From Pantoea sp. WMus005 (lineage in GTDB: Bacteria > Pseudomonadota > Gammaproteobacteria > Enterobacterales > Enterobacteriaceae): a DNA stretch of 64,000 nt. The stretch spans positions 2,170,001 to 2,234,000 of the forward strand of contig NZ_JACBXU010000001.1 in the NCBI RefSeq assembly GCF_013415305.1, written 5' to 3'. Shown here in pieces: positions 40,277-51,514 of the stretch. Position 1 is the first letter of the stretch; each line of letters opens with the position of its first letter. A model generated the notes under the pieces. The model did no database searches. It saw nothing but the letters and a program-made list of their open reading frames with translations, and was not told the origin of the DNA. The translations under genes were made by a program, and so were the position numbers.

Positions 40277-40300
40277 TTATGTCCAGATGTCTGGATGGCT
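40277..40300 (+). promoter_or_regulatory. Candidate MetJ operator before the sugar ABC operon
   Basis: Three consecutive 8-mers read TTATGTCC, AGATGTCT, GGATGGCT; against the met box AGACGTCT they score 4, 7 and 5 of 8. The site lies 97 bases before the ATPase start. MetJ binds at least two adjacent boxes, so this is a moderate candidate. Confidence 0.45.
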
Positions 40301-40396
40301 AATAAGATTTCGTGCTAGCTTATGCGCTTTCGGCTGTTGCCGCGCCTGAAGGTTCAGGAAAAAATGCGGCCAGTGTTTCTTCAGGAGAGTCATCAC

Positions 40397-41902
40397 ATGC
40401 CAGGGTTAAACTGCCTTGAGATGCGTAACATCTCCATCGCTTTTGGCGGGTTTGCCGCGCTATCGTCGGTGGATTTCCGCATTGAGGGTCATTCGGTTCA
40501 TGCGCTGACCGGCGCTAACGGCGCGGGCAAGTCCACACTGATGGCGATCCTTTCCGGCGCGCACAGCCACTACAGCGGCGAGATCCTGCTGGACGGTGAG
40601 CCGGTCTCTATCCGTACGCCGCGTGATGCCAGACAGCTGGGTATCCATCTGGTTCAGCAGGAAGTGGATGTCGCCCTGGTGCCGCAGCTTAGCGTGGCGG
40701 AAAACATTCTGCTGGATCGGCTGGCAGAGCCCGGCCACCGCTATCGCTGGGGTGAGATTCGCCGCCAGGCACAGACCTTGCTGGCTCAGCTCGACGTGGC
40801 GCTGGACGTCAACCGGCTGGTGGAGCGCTGCACTCTGGCTGAAAAGCAGCAAATTCTGCTGGCGCGGGCGCTGTCTCATCACTGCCGCTTCCTGATTCTC
40901 GACGAACCCACAGCCCCGCTGGATCAGCACGAAAGCGAGCGGCTGTTTGCCGTGGTGCGTCGTCTTAAGGCCAGCGGTATCGGCGTGGTGTTTATCTCTC
41001 ACCGTATCCATGAACTCAACGCGATCTGCGACCAGCTGACGGTGCTGCGTGATGGCCGGTTAATCGAAACCGGCCCGATGGCGGCACTAAGCGGTGAACA
41101 GATCGTGGAGAAGATGCTGGGCCATCAGCTAACCGATATCTTTCCGGCCCGCCGTGAACAGCAGGCACAGCCGCTGCTGCTGGCGGTGGAAGGACTGCAC
41201 GATGAGCAGCTGCTGCAGGATATCTCGCTGCGGCTGCACAAAGGCGAAATTCTGGGCATCGCAGGTCTGGCTGGCGCCGGCAAAACCGAACTCTGCAAAG
41301 CGCTGTTTGGTGCCAGCAAAAGCCGCGTCAGTCGCGGTGAACTGCACGGTCAGCGCTGGCAGCCCCGTTCGCCACACGACTCCGTCAGTCGCCGCATGGC
41401 GCTGGTACCGGAAGAGCGGCGCAAAGAGGGGATCTTTATTGATGAGTCGGTCGCGATGAACCTCAGCGTCAGCGCGGACGACAGCTTTTCGCGCTGGAGC
41501 CTGTTCGGGCATCGCCAGGCGTGGCGCTGGGCAGAGCAGATTATTCAGCAATTGCAGGTGCGCACCACCGGCCCGTCACAGACACTGCGACGCCTTTCCG
41601 GCGGCAACCAGCAGAAGGTGGCGATTGGCAAATGGCTGCGTAACAACGCTGACGTGCTGATTTTCGATGAGCCAACCAAAGGCGTCGATATCAAAGCCAA
41701 AACCGAGCTGTTCACCCTGATCGACAACCTGGCGCGCGAGGGTAAAGGCATCATCTACGCGTCAGGTGAATTTTCTGAACTGGTCGGCTTATGCGACCGG
41801 ATTTGCGTGCTCTGGGATGGACGCATTGTGGCCGAACTGGCTGCCTGCGACGTCACCGAAGAGACGCTTTTGCTCTATTCCACCGGAGGAACCCCTGCGT
41901 GA
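40397..41902 (+). CDS. Sugar ABC importer, double ATPase subunit
   Basis: A 501-residue protein of the RbsA/MglA type with two fused ATPase domains. Domain 1 has GANGAGKS (Walker A) and LILDEPTAPLD (Walker B). Domain 2 has a GLAGAGKT loop, the signature LSGGNQQKVAIGKWL and FDEPTKGVDI. This half-degenerate pattern is usual for the family. The chosen ATG follows AGGAGAGTCATCAC. Its stop overlaps the permease start. The operon separates pepD from dinB, unlike E. coli. Confidence 0.9.
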   Translation: MPGLNCLEMRNISIAFGGFAALSSVDFRIEGHSVHALTGANGAGKSTLMAILSGAHSHYSGEILLDGEPVSIRTPRDARQLGIHLVQQEVDVALVPQLSVAENILLDRLAEPGHRYRWGEIRRQAQTLLAQLDVALDVNRLVERCTLAEKQQILLARALSHHCRFLILDEPTAPLDQHESERLFAVVRRLKASGIGVVFISHRIHELNAICDQLTVLRDGRLIETGPMAALSGEQIVEKMLGHQLTDIFPARREQQAQPLLLAVEGLHDEQLLQDISLRLHKGEILGIAGLAGAGKTELCKALFGASKSRVSRGELHGQRWQPRSPHDSVSRRMALVPEERRKEGIFIDESVAMNLSVSADDSFSRWSLFGHRQAWRWAEQIIQQLQVRTTGPSQTLRRLSGGNQQKVAIGKWLRNNADVLIFDEPTKGVDIKAKTELFTLIDNLAREGKGIIYASGEFSELVGLCDRICVLWDGRIVAELAACDVTEETLLLYSTGGTPA

Positions 41903-42900
41903 GCAGCAAAGAAACCAGCCTGAACCTGACTCCCTCGCCGTGGCGTCACCAGTTGTTCGACTTTCTCTATAAATGGGGCATGTTGCTTACGGTGGTGATT
42001 CTGATCGCCGCCTTTGGCCTGGCCTCCGACAGCTTCCTTGAACCCAATAACATCATCAATATTCTGCGATCCATTGCCATTGTTACGGTGATTGCGATCG
42101 GCGTCTCGATCTCGCTGACCGTCGGTGGCTTCGATCTGTCGGTCGGCTCAACCGCTTCACTGGCCAATGCGTTAGTGATTTCGCTGTTTGTCTGGTACGG
42201 CTTCGGCACCACCACCGCGATCCTGATTACCCTGGCGCTCTGCACGCTGGTCGGGCTGTTTAACGCCTTCCTGATTGTGATCCTGCGCATCCCCGACATG
42301 CTGGCGACGCTGGCGACGCTGTTTGTGATTCAGGGTGTGGCGATGACCTACAGCTTTGGCGGATCGATCACCGAGAACATGGTGCTGCCGAGCGGTGATA
42401 TGGCGGAAGGCACCCTTCCGGCGACGTTTGGCCTGCTTGGCCAGGTGCCGACGATAGTTATCATCATGCTGGTGGTGACGGTCGTCGCGCAGCTGGCGTT
42501 GTCCCTGACCAAACACGGTCGGCGGATGTACGCGCTGGGTGGCAATCCGGAAGCGGCGCGCCTCTCCGGCATCCGCACCACACGCTACCGGGTGCTGGCC
42601 TATGTGATCGCCTCACTGCTGGCCGGTCTGGGCGGCATCCTGCTCGCCTCGCGTATCGGTTCATCACAGGTCAATGCCGGTAGCGGCTACCTGATGGATG
42701 CCGTCGCGGCGGCGTGGATTGGCTTCTCACTGGCAGGCTCCGGCAAACCCAATGCGCTGGGCACGCTGGTCGGCGCGGTTATTCTCGGCGTGCTGCAGAA
42801 CGGCCTGGTGATGCTCTCTGTTCCCTACTACGCCATGGACATTATTAAAGGGCTGGTGCTGGCTTTAGCACTGGCGATCACCTATATCCAGCGCCGCTGA
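41899..42900 (+). CDS. Sugar ABC importer permease (RbsC family)
   Basis: A 333-residue inner-membrane protein with 8-10 hydrophobic segments. The signature VGGFDLSVGSTASLA and the loop GGNPEAARLSGIRT are typical of RbsC/BPD_transp_2 permeases. The GTG start overlaps the ATPase stop (GTGA), implying coupling. It should form the channel with the ATPase and the binding protein downstream. Confidence 0.9.
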   Translation: MSSKETSLNLTPSPWRHQLFDFLYKWGMLLTVVILIAAFGLASDSFLEPNNIINILRSIAIVTVIAIGVSISLTVGGFDLSVGSTASLANALVISLFVWYGFGTTTAILITLALCTLVGLFNAFLIVILRIPDMLATLATLFVIQGVAMTYSFGGSITENMVLPSGDMAEGTLPATFGLLGQVPTIVIIMLVVTVVAQLALSLTKHGRRMYALGGNPEAARLSGIRTTRYRVLAYVIASLLAGLGGILLASRIGSSQVNAGSGYLMDAVAAAWIGFSLAGSGKPNALGTLVGAVILGVLQNGLVMLSVPYYAMDIIKGLVLALALAITYIQRR

Positions 42901-42925
42901 GGCGCAATGACCGGAGTTGATAACA

Positions 42926-43993
42926 ATGCAAAAAATAACACTCTCGCTGCTGGCCCTGAGCCTGCTGAACGCCAGCGCCGCCTTCGCGGACACCGTCACG
43001 CCGGTACCGGCGGCTATCGCCAGCCATGATGGCCCGATCCGTATTGCGGTGATCCGTAACCTCGGCTCTGATGACAACACCACCCAGTTTGTTGCCGGGG
43101 CTATTCAGCAGGGTCGCCAGTTGGGCTTTAAGGTCAGCACCTTCCTGAGTAACGGCGATGATGCGCGCTTCCAGGATTTCGTGAATCAGGCGATCAGCCA
43201 GAAATATGACGGCATCGTGCTGTCGCACGGTAAAGCGCCCTATGCCAGCGGACTGGTGAAGCGCATTGCCGACGCGGGCATCAGGCTGTCTGTGTTTGAT
43301 ACACCGGTGGATAGCCCGATTCCGGGCGTCACCGTCACCGCGCAGGATGACGCTTCACTGGCACAGCTTTCGCTGGGCCAGCTCATCCATGATTTCAATG
43401 GCAAAGCGAATATCGTCAAACTGTGGGTCGCTGGTTTCCCGCCGATGGAGCGCCGTCAGGTGGTGTATGAAAAACTGCTGAAAGAGAATCCGGGCATTCA
43501 TCAGCTGGAGTCGATCGGTGCAGTTTCAACGGATGTGCAGGGCGATACCGCCAACAAGATTGGTGCGATTCTGGCGAAATACCCGAAAGGCAAAATCGAC
43601 GCGATCTGGGGGGCCTGGGATGCCTTCAGCCAGGGCGCTTACAAAGCGCTGCAGGAGAATGGCCGGACCGAGATCAAGCTCTACAGCATTGATGTCTCGA
43701 ACCAGGATTTGCAGCTGATGCGTCAGAAGAACAGCCCATGGGTGCAGACGGTGGCGGTCGATCCTAAAACCATCGGCGCGGTGAATATGCGCCTGGTGGC
43801 GAAAAAGATTGCCGGTGAAGAGACGCCAGCGACGTACCAGTTTAAAGCCGCGTCAATCTCTCAGCAGCAGCTCGGCAGCCAGCCTGGCGCAGTGAACGTG
43901 GCGTCGCTGAACAGGATCATTCCGGGCTGGGGCAGCAATGAAGATTTCGTCGCGCCGTGGTTTGCTACTCTGGCGGCGAAATATAAGAAGTAA
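42926..43993 (+). CDS. Periplasmic sugar-binding protein
   Basis: A 355-residue protein with signal peptide MQKITLSLLALSLLNASAAFA and a type-1 periplasmic binding fold (Peripla_BP_4, RbsB-like; GPIRIAVIRNLGSDDNTTQF, YDGIVLSHGKA, AIWGAWDAFSQGAYKAL). The ligand is not predictable from motifs. A candidate MetJ operator ahead of the operon and the linked methylthioribose genes 6.5 kb away raise methylthioribose as a hypothesis. Confidence 0.9.
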   Translation: MQKITLSLLALSLLNASAAFADTVTPVPAAIASHDGPIRIAVIRNLGSDDNTTQFVAGAIQQGRQLGFKVSTFLSNGDDARFQDFVNQAISQKYDGIVLSHGKAPYASGLVKRIADAGIRLSVFDTPVDSPIPGVTVTAQDDASLAQLSLGQLIHDFNGKANIVKLWVAGFPPMERRQVVYEKLLKENPGIHQLESIGAVSTDVQGDTANKIGAILAKYPKGKIDAIWGAWDAFSQGAYKALQENGRTEIKLYSIDVSNQDLQLMRQKNSPWVQTVAVDPKTIGAVNMRLVAKKIAGEETPATYQFKAASISQQQLGSQPGAVNVASLNRIIPGWGSNEDFVAPWFATLAAKYKK

Positions 43994-44029
43994 TCCGGCG
44001 TCAGCCTTGCCGATCGGTGAGGCTGGCCG

Positions 44030-45085
44030 TTACAGGCCCAGCAGCAGCTGACGCTCAAGCTGGGGATCGACCATGGTGACATGCAGTCCCACCAGCCGCA
44101 CGCCGCGCCCGGCACGACGCTCATCCCAGGTTTTCCGGGCGATGGCAATCATGTCCTCTTTATTCAGTACCGGCCAGATATGCTCCTGGGTCGTCTGCTG
44201 AAAATCACTGAATTTGAGTTTAACGCCCTGACGCGCCACCTGCCTGTCGGGTCGGATCTGCGTAAGCCGGCGATCCAGTTCGGCATAGAGAAAATCGATA
44301 ATCTCCAGGCAGGCATCCCAGTCGCTGATATCTTCCGCCAGCGTGCGTTCCACCCCCAGCGATTTACGCTCGCGCTCCACAATGACGCTGCGATCATCAA
44401 TGCCATTGCTGCGCTCCCACAGTACCCGGCCAAACTTCCCAAAGCGCTTCAGCAGTAGCGCCAGATCGGCTTTCTGCACGTCGCCGCAGGTCACCAGCCC
44501 CATCTCTTCCAGCTTTTTGGCCGAGACCTTACCAACACCGGGGATCTTCGCCAGCGGCAACGTCAGCAAAAAAGCGGCCATCTCCGGCGGTGTAATCACG
44601 AACTGTCCGTCCGGCTTATTCAGGTCAGAGGCGATCTTTGCCAGAAATTTAATCGGGGCGATGCCCGCTGAAGCGGTCAGCCCGGTTTCACGGTAGATGG
44701 TGGCGCGGATCGCCTGCGCCATCAGCGTGGCAGAGCCGTGACAGTGCGGGCTGTCGGTGACATCCAGATAGGCTTCATCAAGGGAGAGAGGTTCAATCAG
44801 GGGCGTATAGCGGGTAAAAATGTCGCGGATCTGCGCAGAGGCTTCTTTGTAGGCATCGAAGCGTCCTGGCAGCAAACGGAGGTGTGGGCATAGCTTGAGG
44901 GCCATGCCAGTTGGCATCGCGCTGCGCACGCCAAATTTACGAGCCGGATAGTTAGCGGTGCTGATTACGCCGCGACGTTCGCGGCTGCCACCAATGGCGA
45001 TCGGGATATCGCGCAGCTGGGGATTATCACGCATCTCCACCGCGGCATAGAAGCAGTCCATATCGACATGAATGATTTTACGCAT
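44030..45085 (-). CDS. dinB: DNA polymerase IV
   Basis: A 351-residue Y-family translesion polymerase, same length as E. coli DinB. Catalytic acidic residues are in [12 protein letters not shown] and [10 protein letters not shown]; a [18 protein letters not shown] block and the little-finger domain follow. The C-terminus ends QLLLGL, the beta-clamp-binding motif. ATG 45085 is preceded by GGAGG; the LexA box is 14 bases above it. Confidence 0.96.
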   Translation of the reverse strand: MRKIIHVDMDCFYAAVEMRDNPQLRDIPIAIGGSRERRGVISTANYPARKFGVRSAMPTGMALKLCPHLRLLPGRFDAYKEASAQIRDIFTRYTPLIEPLSLDEAYLDVTDSPHCHGSATLMAQAIRATIYRETGLTASAGIAPIKFLAKIASDLNKPDGQFVITPPEMAAFLLTLPLAKIPGVGKVSAKKLEEMGLVTCGDVQKADLALLLKRFGKFGRVLWERSNGIDDRSVIVERERKSLGVERTLAEDISDWDACLEIIDFLYAELDRRLTQIRPDRQVARQGVKLKFSDFQQTTQEHIWPVLNKEDMIAIARKTWDERRAGRGVRLVGLHVTMVDPQLERQLLLGL

Positions 45086-45098
45086 ACCCCCTCCGGCA

Positions 45099-45114
45099 CT
45101 GGATAAGTATACAG
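45099..45114 (-). promoter_or_regulatory. LexA (SOS) box of dinB
   Basis: CTGTATACTTATCCAG on the minus strand has the invariant CTG-N10-CAG and an AT-rich alternating centre, very like the E. coli dinB box. Confidence 0.9.
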
Positions 45115-45329
45115 TTGGCAGGGGTAACTGCAATATTTGTCGCGCCCACAATTAAAGTTTACAAATTTGTGGCCGAATATCCTTCAGTAAATCGCGAATT
45201 TCGCTGACGCCGTCTTGCTAAAAAAACAGACAATGTTTAATGTTGCGCTGCGGTAGCGGACAGTTCCGATAATGCAAACAGAGACGCACAATTTGCGTCA
45301 TGTTCTCTTCATTTCAAGGTATACACAGC

Positions 45330-46076
45330 ATGGGCAAAATCGCACTCCTGTTTGCGATGATTTTACTGCCAGCCCTCAGCATGGCAATGACACCCGAACC
45401 CGTTCAGACAGCGGCACCGGTCAGTAAAGAATTAAAGAAGCAGTTACTCGGCACCCCGGTTTATATCCAGATTTTCAAGGAAGAACGCACCCTCGAACTC
45501 TACGGCAAAATCGGTAATGAATACCGCCTGCTGGATACCTACCGCATCTGTAATTTTTCTGGCGGCCTCGGCCCGAAACGCCGCGAAGGCGATTTCAAAA
45601 GCCCGGAAGGTTTTTACAACGTGAAGCTGAATCAGTTGAAGCCAGATAGCCGTTTTTATCGTGCCATCAACATTGGCTTCCCGAATCAGTACGATCGTAA
45701 TCAGGGCTACAGCGGCAACTACCTGATGATTCATGGCGACTGTAAGTCGATTGGCTGCTATGCCATGACAAACGCCTATATGGATGAGATTTTTACGTAT
45801 GTGAACGCCGCGCTGCGTAACGGCCAGCAGGATGTCAGCATCAGCATCTATCCGTTCCGCATGACCGACAGCAATATGCAGCGTCACCGCTACTCCAGCG
45901 ATGCCAGTTTCTGGCAGCAGTTACAGCCGGGATACGCTTACTTTGCGAAGTATCGCCAGCCGCCGACGGTCAATGTCGCCAGCGGTAAATATGTGATGAA
46001 CAGCAGCCCGGCACCGGTTTTAGCGAGTCCCGAAGCCGCTTCCCGCTCATTCCTGGCGCTCTCCAAGGCAGAATAA
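45330..46076 (+). CDS. yafK: L,D-transpeptidase-family protein DpaA/LdtF (YafK)
   Basis: A 248-residue exported protein, similar to E. coli YafK along its length. After a signal peptide (about 1-20) the YkuD domain has [15 protein letters not shown] with the catalytic cysteine. E. coli DpaA/LdtF detaches Braun lipoprotein from peptidoglycan instead of making cross-links. The ATG at 45330 opens the signal peptide. Its end overlaps the convergent yafJ by 30 bp. Confidence 0.93.
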   Translation: MGKIALLFAMILLPALSMAMTPEPVQTAAPVSKELKKQLLGTPVYIQIFKEERTLELYGKIGNEYRLLDTYRICNFSGGLGPKRREGDFKSPEGFYNVKLNQLKPDSRFYRAINIGFPNQYDRNQGYSGNYLMIHGDCKSIGCYAMTNAYMDEIFTYVNAALRNGQQDVSISIYPFRMTDSNMQRHRYSSDASFWQQLQPGYAYFAKYRQPPTVNVASGKYVMNSSPAPVLASPEAASRSFLALSKAE

Positions 46077-46814
46077 CGCCCATTCACCTGGCGCAATTCG
46101 CTGCCAGGTTTCATTGGCCGTCAGTGGCTGCGTAGCAATCACCGTCACCACGTCATGCGGCGTGGTGTGCTGCTGAAAATCAACTTCCACATCCTGATCC
46201 AGTAACTGCGCCCGGCCAAAGGGTGCACGACGGGTGATCCAGAAGAGGTTGGTGGAGCAAAAGGCCATCAGATATCGCCCGTCTGACAGCAGCATGTTAA
46301 ACACGCCCTTCTGCCGCAATGTGCCAGCCAGCTCCCCGATAAAACGAAACACTGCAGGCCAGTTGCCCGGCGTGCGCGGATAGCGCGTCGCCAGCTGATG
46401 CAGGATCCAGCAAAACGCCTTCTCGCTGTCCGTTTCGCCTACCGGCCGGAATGTACCGGTCTCCAGTTGCCGATAGCCCTTAAGCTGGCCGTTGTGCGCA
46501 TAGGTCCAGTGACGGCCCCACAGCTCGCGGGTAAACGGATGCGTGTTCTCCAGCGACACCTGACCGCGATTCGCCTGGCGGATGTGCGCCACCACCGAAT
46601 GCGATTTGATCGGATACTCCTGTACCAGACGCGCAATCGGCGAGTTAAAACTCGGCAGCGGATCTTTAAACGTACGACAACCTTTATCTTCGTAGAAGGT
46701 AATGCCCCAGCCATCTTTGTGAGGCCCGGTTCCACCGCCACGCTGAACCAGTCCGGTAAAGCTGAAACAGATATCCGTGGGAACATTGGCGCTCATCCCG
46801 AGCAATTCGCACAT
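46047..46814 (-). CDS. yafJ: Class II glutamine amidotransferase YafJ
   Basis: A 255-residue protein, same length as E. coli YafJ. Cys2 ([12 protein letters not shown]) would be the N-terminal nucleophile after removal of Met; [13 protein letters not shown] and YAHNGQL complete the class II amidotransferase site. No synthase domain is fused, and the acceptor is unknown. ATG 46814 follows GAGGTGGTGGCT and fits the Cys2 requirement. Confidence 0.93.
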   Translation of the reverse strand: MCELLGMSANVPTDICFSFTGLVQRGGGTGPHKDGWGITFYEDKGCRTFKDPLPSFNSPIARLVQEYPIKSHSVVAHIRQANRGQVSLENTHPFTRELWGRHWTYAHNGQLKGYRQLETGTFRPVGETDSEKAFCWILHQLATRYPRTPGNWPAVFRFIGELAGTLRQKGVFNMLLSDGRYLMAFCSTNLFWITRRAPFGRAQLLDQDVEVDFQQHTTPHDVVTVIATQPLTANETWQRIAPGEWALFCLGERQE

Positions 46815-46864
46815 AGCCACCACCTCTGATTAAGCGGCCTCCCGTCTGCGGGAGGCCGGCGCAG

Positions 46865-47443
46865 TTACTTCACCATCTCTTTTTCGATCAGCAGCATCAG
46901 GATGTGGATCACTTTAATGTGGATCTCCTGGATGCGATCGGCATACCCAAAGTGTGGCACCCGGATTTCAATATCGGCACTGCCTGCCATCTTACCGCCA
47001 TCTTTGCCGGTCAGGGTGATCACTTTCATGCCCTGCGCACGGGCGGCTTCAATCGCTTTAATGATATTGGCAGAGTTTCCGGAGGTGGAGAGGCCCAGCA
47101 GTACATCGCCCGGACGCCCTACTGCTTCCACATAGCGTGAAAAGACATAGTCATAACCAAAGTCATTACTGACGCAGGAGAGATGGCTGACATCAGAGAT
47201 GGCAATCGCCGGATAGCCGGGACGATTTTCACGGTAGCGACCCGTCAGCTCTTCGGCAAAATGCATCGCATCGCAATGTGAACCGCCGTTACCACAGGAA
47301 AGCACCTTGCCGCCTGCCTTAAAGCTGTCAGCCAGCAGCACCGCAGCGCGTTGGATCGCATGGATATTGGCGTCGTCGCTGAGGAATTTATTCAGCGTAT
47401 CAGCAGCTTCATTCAGCTCTGCGCGGATGATGTCCTGGTACAT
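46865..47443 (-). CDS. gmhA: Sedoheptulose-7-phosphate isomerase
   Basis: A 192-residue SIS-fold enzyme that makes D-glycero-D-manno-heptose 7-phosphate, first step to the heptose of the LPS inner core. Seen: [33 protein letters not shown] and a His-rich C-terminus. Length matches E. coli GmhA (LpcA). Divergent from fadE. Confidence 0.97.
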   Translation of the reverse strand: MYQDIIRAELNEAADTLNKFLSDDANIHAIQRAAVLLADSFKAGGKVLSCGNGGSHCDAMHFAEELTGRYRENRPGYPAIAISDVSHLSCVSNDFGYDYVFSRYVEAVGRPGDVLLGLSTSGNSANIIKAIEAARAQGMKVITLTGKDGGKMAGSADIEIRVPHFGYADRIQEIHIKVIHILMLLIEKEMVK

Positions 47444-47659
47444 AGGGATGTCCTTTTTTAGGAGAGGTTAATCGCAGCAAGTTTAACGGAATGGCCGGTA
47501 AGCGCAAAGCGTCATGCCATGTCCGGGCGGGAAGTGACAGCAAATATCACTGCCACAGGTGATGCAAAAATGGGCTAAAAACGGTTTTTGTGAGGCAGGT
47601 TGTAATTGCGATGTAAACAAATTGATAAATCCGGCCAACTACTCTAAACCTCTCTACAT

Positions 47660-47676
47660 AACAGGTCAGACCTCTT
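47660..47676 (+). promoter_or_regulatory. FadR site upstream of fadE
   Basis: AACAGGTCAGACCTCTT matches the FadR consensus AACTGGTCNGACCAGTT at 14 of 17 positions. It ends 20 bases before the fadE start, a position suited to repression. Confidence 0.75.
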
Positions 47677-47696
47677 ACTACTTGGAGCGGTTCATT

Positions 47697-50147
47697 ATGA
47701 TGGTTGTCTCGATACTTGCCACGGTGGCGCTGATTGGCGCCCTGTTTTATCACCGCCTGTCGTTACGGCTCAGCAGCGCAATTCTGTTGCTGTGGACTGC
47801 AGCGATGGCTTTTGCTCATCTCTGGACGCCATGGCTGCTGCTGCCGCTGGCGATCATCCTGCTGCCGTTAAACCTGACGTCACTGCGCCGCGACCTCTTT
47901 TCAAAACCGATATTTCAGCGCTTCCGGAAGGTCATGCCGCCGATGTCACGCACTGAGAAAGAGGCGATCGATGCGGGCACCACCTGGTGGGAAGGCGATC
48001 TGTTCCAGGGCAAACCGGACTGGCAGAAGCTGCACAACTATCCTCAGCCACGCCTGACTGCCGATGAGCAGGCCTTTCTCGCTGGCCCTGTCGAAGAAGC
48101 GTGCCGCATGGCCAACGATTTCCAGATCACCCATGAGCTGGCCGATATGCCGCCGGAACTCTGGGCATATCTGAAAGAGCATCGTTTCTTCGCGATGATC
48201 ATTAAAAAAGAGTATGGCGGACTGGATTTCTCCGCTTATGCGCAAGCCTGTGTGCTGCAAAAACTGTCGGGCGTCTCCGGGATTCTGGCGATTACCGTAG
48301 GTGTGCCTAACTCACTCGGTCCGGGCGAACTTCTGCAGCACTACGGCACTGAAGAACAGAAGAATCACTATTTACCCCGGCTGGCGCGTGGCGATGAGAT
48401 CCCCTGCTTTGCGCTGACCAGCCCGGAAGCGGGTTCAGATGCGGGCGCGATCCCCGATACCGGCGTTGTCTGCATGGGCGAATGGAAAGGTAAGCAGGTG
48501 CTGGGTATGCGCCTGACCTGGAACAAACGCTACATTACGCTGGCACCGATCGCCACCGTGCTGGGCCTGGCATTTAAACTCTCCGACCCGGATCATCTGC
48601 TCAGTGACAACGAAAATCCTGGCATTACCTGTGCGCTGATCCCGACCAATACGCCCGGCGTGGAAATTGGCCATCGCCACTTCCCGCTTAACGTACCGTT
48701 CCAGAACGGACCGACGCGCGGCAACGATATCTTTGTGCCCATCGACTATATTATTGGCGGTCCGGACATGGCTGGTCAGGGCTGGCGGATGCTGGTGGAA
48801 TGTCTGTCAGTGGGTCGCGGCATCACGCTGCCATCAAACTCAACCGGTAGCCTGAAAAGTGTGGCACTGGCGACAGGCGCATATGCTCATATCCGCCGTC
48901 AGTTCCGGCTTTCTATCGGTAAAATGGAAGGGATTGAAGAGCCACTGGCGCGCATTGCTGGCAACGCTTACGTGATGGATGCGGCGGCTACGCTGATTAC
49001 GGCCGGCATTATGCAGGGTGAAAAACCGGCGGTGCTGTCGGCGATTGTTAAATATCACTGCACCCATCGCGGCCAGCGCGCCATTATCGACGCCATGGAT
49101 ATTGCTGGCGGTAAAGGCATCATGCTCGGCAACAGTAACTTCCTGGCCCGTGCCTATCAGGGTGCGCCTATCGCGATCACGGTGGAAGGCGCGAACATTC
49201 TGACGCGCAGCATGATTATCTTCGGTCAGGGTGCAATTCGCTGCCATCCTTATGTGCTGCAGGAGATGGCGGCCGCAGCCAGCAACGATGTTAACGCGTT
49301 TGATCAGGCGCTTTTCAGCCATATCGGTCATGTGGGCAGCAGCACGATGCGCAGCCTGTGGCTGGGTTTAACCGCCGGACGTACCAGCGCCAGCCCGACC
49401 CGCGATGGTACCCGCCGTTATTACCAGCACCTGAACCGCATCAGTGCCAACCTGGCGTTGCTTTCTGATGTGTCGATGGCGGTGCTGGGCGGCAGCCTGA
49501 AACGTCGCGAGCGCATCTCGGCGCGTCTGGGCGATGTGCTGAGCCAGCTCTATCTCGCCTCGGCGACGCTGAAACGCTATGACGACGAAGGCCGTAATGA
49601 AGCCGATATGCCGCTGGTTCACTGGGGTGTGCAGGATGCGCTGCATCAGGCGGAAGTAGCCATTGACGATCTGCTGCGTAACTTCCCGAACCGTCTGGTG
49701 GCGGGCGCATTGCGGATGACGATTTTTGCAGGCGGTCATCACTGCCCTGCGCCGTCTGACCGTCTGGATCATCAGCTGGCAAAAATGCTGCAGCAGCCGT
49801 CAGCCACCCGCAGCCGACTGGGCCGTGGCATGTACCTGACGCCGAGTGAGCATAACCCTGCCGGTCAGCTGGAACAGGCGCTGCAGGATGTGATGGCAGC
49901 AGAAGTGATTCATGACCGGCTGTGCAAACAGACGAAGCAGCACCTCTCCTTTACCCGACTGGACGCGCTGGCGAAGCGCGCGCTGGAACAGGGCTGGATT
50001 GATGTGAAAGAGGCTGATGTGTTGCAGCGTGCTGAAGTCAGTCGTCTGCGTTCAATTAACGTCGATGAGTTTGAGCCGGAAGCACTGGCAGTAACGGTGC
50101 CAGAGAAAGCGCCTCAGCCTGCATCACGGGCGAGTGAGGCGGCATAG
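47697..50147 (+). CDS. fadE: Acyl-CoA dehydrogenase FadE
   Basis: An 816-residue FAD enzyme for the first step of fatty-acid beta-oxidation. Two hydrophobic helices open the chain (to about residue 60), then [20 protein letters not shown] and a long acyl-CoA dehydrogenase core closely like E. coli FadE (814), with [16 protein letters not shown]. The start at 47697 matches the E. coli start and follows TTGGAG. Confidence 0.97.
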   Translation: MMVVSILATVALIGALFYHRLSLRLSSAILLLWTAAMAFAHLWTPWLLLPLAIILLPLNLTSLRRDLFSKPIFQRFRKVMPPMSRTEKEAIDAGTTWWEGDLFQGKPDWQKLHNYPQPRLTADEQAFLAGPVEEACRMANDFQITHELADMPPELWAYLKEHRFFAMIIKKEYGGLDFSAYAQACVLQKLSGVSGILAITVGVPNSLGPGELLQHYGTEEQKNHYLPRLARGDEIPCFALTSPEAGSDAGAIPDTGVVCMGEWKGKQVLGMRLTWNKRYITLAPIATVLGLAFKLSDPDHLLSDNENPGITCALIPTNTPGVEIGHRHFPLNVPFQNGPTRGNDIFVPIDYIIGGPDMAGQGWRMLVECLSVGRGITLPSNSTGSLKSVALATGAYAHIRRQFRLSIGKMEGIEEPLARIAGNAYVMDAAATLITAGIMQGEKPAVLSAIVKYHCTHRGQRAIIDAMDIAGGKGIMLGNSNFLARAYQGAPIAITVEGANILTRSMIIFGQGAIRCHPYVLQEMAAAASNDVNAFDQALFSHIGHVGSSTMRSLWLGLTAGRTSASPTRDGTRRYYQHLNRISANLALLSDVSMAVLGGSLKRRERISARLGDVLSQLYLASATLKRYDDEGRNEADMPLVHWGVQDALHQAEVAIDDLLRNFPNRLVAGALRMTIFAGGHHCPAPSDRLDHQLAKMLQQPSATRSRLGRGMYLTPSEHNPAGQLEQALQDVMAAEVIHDRLCKQTKQHLSFTRLDALAKRALEQGWIDVKEADVLQRAEVSRLRSINVDEFEPEALAVTVPEKAPQPASRASEAA

Positions 50148-50222
50148 GGTTAGCGTTGACCTGCCGCACTGGTTCAGGGATGAGGTGCGTCATCGCCCGT
50201 GCTGAGCCAGTCCTGTTTTTAG

Positions 50223-50249
50223 AGGCCGACATTATGTCGGCCTTTTTTT
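50223..50249 (+). terminator. fadE terminator
   Basis: AGGCCGAC/GTCGGCCT stem with ATTAT loop and a T run reaching the end of mtnK; it may also serve the convergent mtnK on the other strand. Confidence 0.9.
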
Positions 50250-51447
50250 ATCCTGCCTGACGGATGCGGGCAATCAGCGCATCCACATCTTCTACGTGAT
50301 CGGCTGCCAGAATCAGCGTGCGTCCCAGGTTAATCGCATTACGGATGCAATCAGTGCGCATCGCCGGATCGGCAATCAGCTTCATATCCGCCACATGCGA
50401 CATCCCCACCGTGCGGCGAATCAGTTCGGTGCCGCAGTAACCAATGGTATCGGCCCACACTTTTCGCACAAAGGCCTCGGCATAGCCTGGATAAGCCAGC
50501 GCCTCATCACGGGTCTTCTCTGCCGCCAGCGCCAGGAAGCCTGAAGCAAACGTCGTCCAGAGGGTATGCACATCACTGAGGCGCTGCTCGCGTGCATCGG
50601 CAGCCTCACGCGGTGCGAGCAGCCCCGGCAGGCCGCAGTAGTTAATCAGCAGGTTGCCTATCGCAGTACCAACATCAAAACCGACAGGACCAAAATACCC
50701 AAACTCCGCATCAATCGCCTTCAGGCTACCGTCAGCAACGAAAATCGATCCGCTGTGAATATCCCCATGCAGCAGCGCTTCGGCGTGGGCAAAGAAACGA
50801 TGCTTAAGACCGCCCACCGCAATGCGCAGCGCATCATCATTGCGCAGGCTGGCGACCAGCGGTTCAAGTGCTTCGGGATAGCTGTTGCGCTCATGATTGG
50901 TGTAGGGATCGTTAAAGAAAAGATCTTCGGTAATTTCACACATTTCAGGATTAATGAAGCGCGCCACTTCCGCTTTTTTCTGATGCGGATGCAGGATGAA
51001 ATCGGAAGTATGGAACAGGGTTTGTGCCAAATAGTCGCCTAACTGCTGAGCCGCTTCCGGGTAGTAAGCGCCCTTCACCAGCTCGCCGCGCCAGATGCGA
51101 TGGCTGGAAAGATCTTCCATCACCATCACCGCCAGCTCTGCATCGTAATGGGTGATCTTCACTGTATGCTGCGGACAATATTTGTAGTGCTCGACCAGCG
51201 TCTGCGCTTCCAGCCGCGCCCGATCCAGCGTCAGTGGCCAGGACTCCCCCACGCAGCGCACATAAGGCAGTGCCTGCTTGACGATAACGCGACTGATGCC
51301 CTGATCGTCATAAATCTTAAACACCAGGTTGAGGTTGCCATCACCAATCTCTTCTGCGCTGCTCAGCGCGGCAGGATTGTCCACGCCGCCAAATTGTCGG
51401 GCATATTCCACAGCATCAGCAGCAGTAAAGGTACGGTATTGCGACAT
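50248..51447 (-). CDS. mtnK: 5-methylthioribose kinase
   Basis: A 399-residue kinase of the choline/aminoglycoside-kinase fold that phosphorylates 5-methylthioribose at C1, the entry step of methionine salvage. Seen: a nucleotide-binding [11 protein letters not shown] loop, the invariant lysine in [12 protein letters not shown], the catalytic HGDIHSGS and the metal-binding [10 protein letters not shown]. It is divergent from mtnA across a MetJ operator. Confidence 0.95.
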   Translation of the reverse strand: MSQYRTFTAADAVEYARQFGGVDNPAALSSAEEIGDGNLNLVFKIYDDQGISRVIVKQALPYVRCVGESWPLTLDRARLEAQTLVEHYKYCPQHTVKITHYDAELAVMVMEDLSSHRIWRGELVKGAYYPEAAQQLGDYLAQTLFHTSDFILHPHQKKAEVARFINPEMCEITEDLFFNDPYTNHERNSYPEALEPLVASLRNDDALRIAVGGLKHRFFAHAEALLHGDIHSGSIFVADGSLKAIDAEFGYFGPVGFDVGTAIGNLLINYCGLPGLLAPREAADAREQRLSDVHTLWTTFASGFLALAAEKTRDEALAYPGYAEAFVRKVWADTIGYCGTELIRRTVGMSHVADMKLIADPAMRTDCIRNAINLGRTLILAADHVEDVDALIARIRQAG

Positions 51448-51490
51448 TGCCTGTTCCTCATCATTCGAAGGGGGTCACTCAGGTGTAATA

Positions 51491-51514
51491 AGCCGTTCAG
51501 ACGTCTATACATCC
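51491..51514. promoter_or_regulatory. MetJ operator in the mtnK-mtnA intergenic region
   Basis: Three adjacent 8-mers AGCCGTTC, AGACGTCT, ATACATCC score 5, 8 and 5 of 8 against the met box. A perfect central box flanked by two partial boxes is a normal MetJ target. It overlaps the mtnK -10. Confidence 0.82.
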
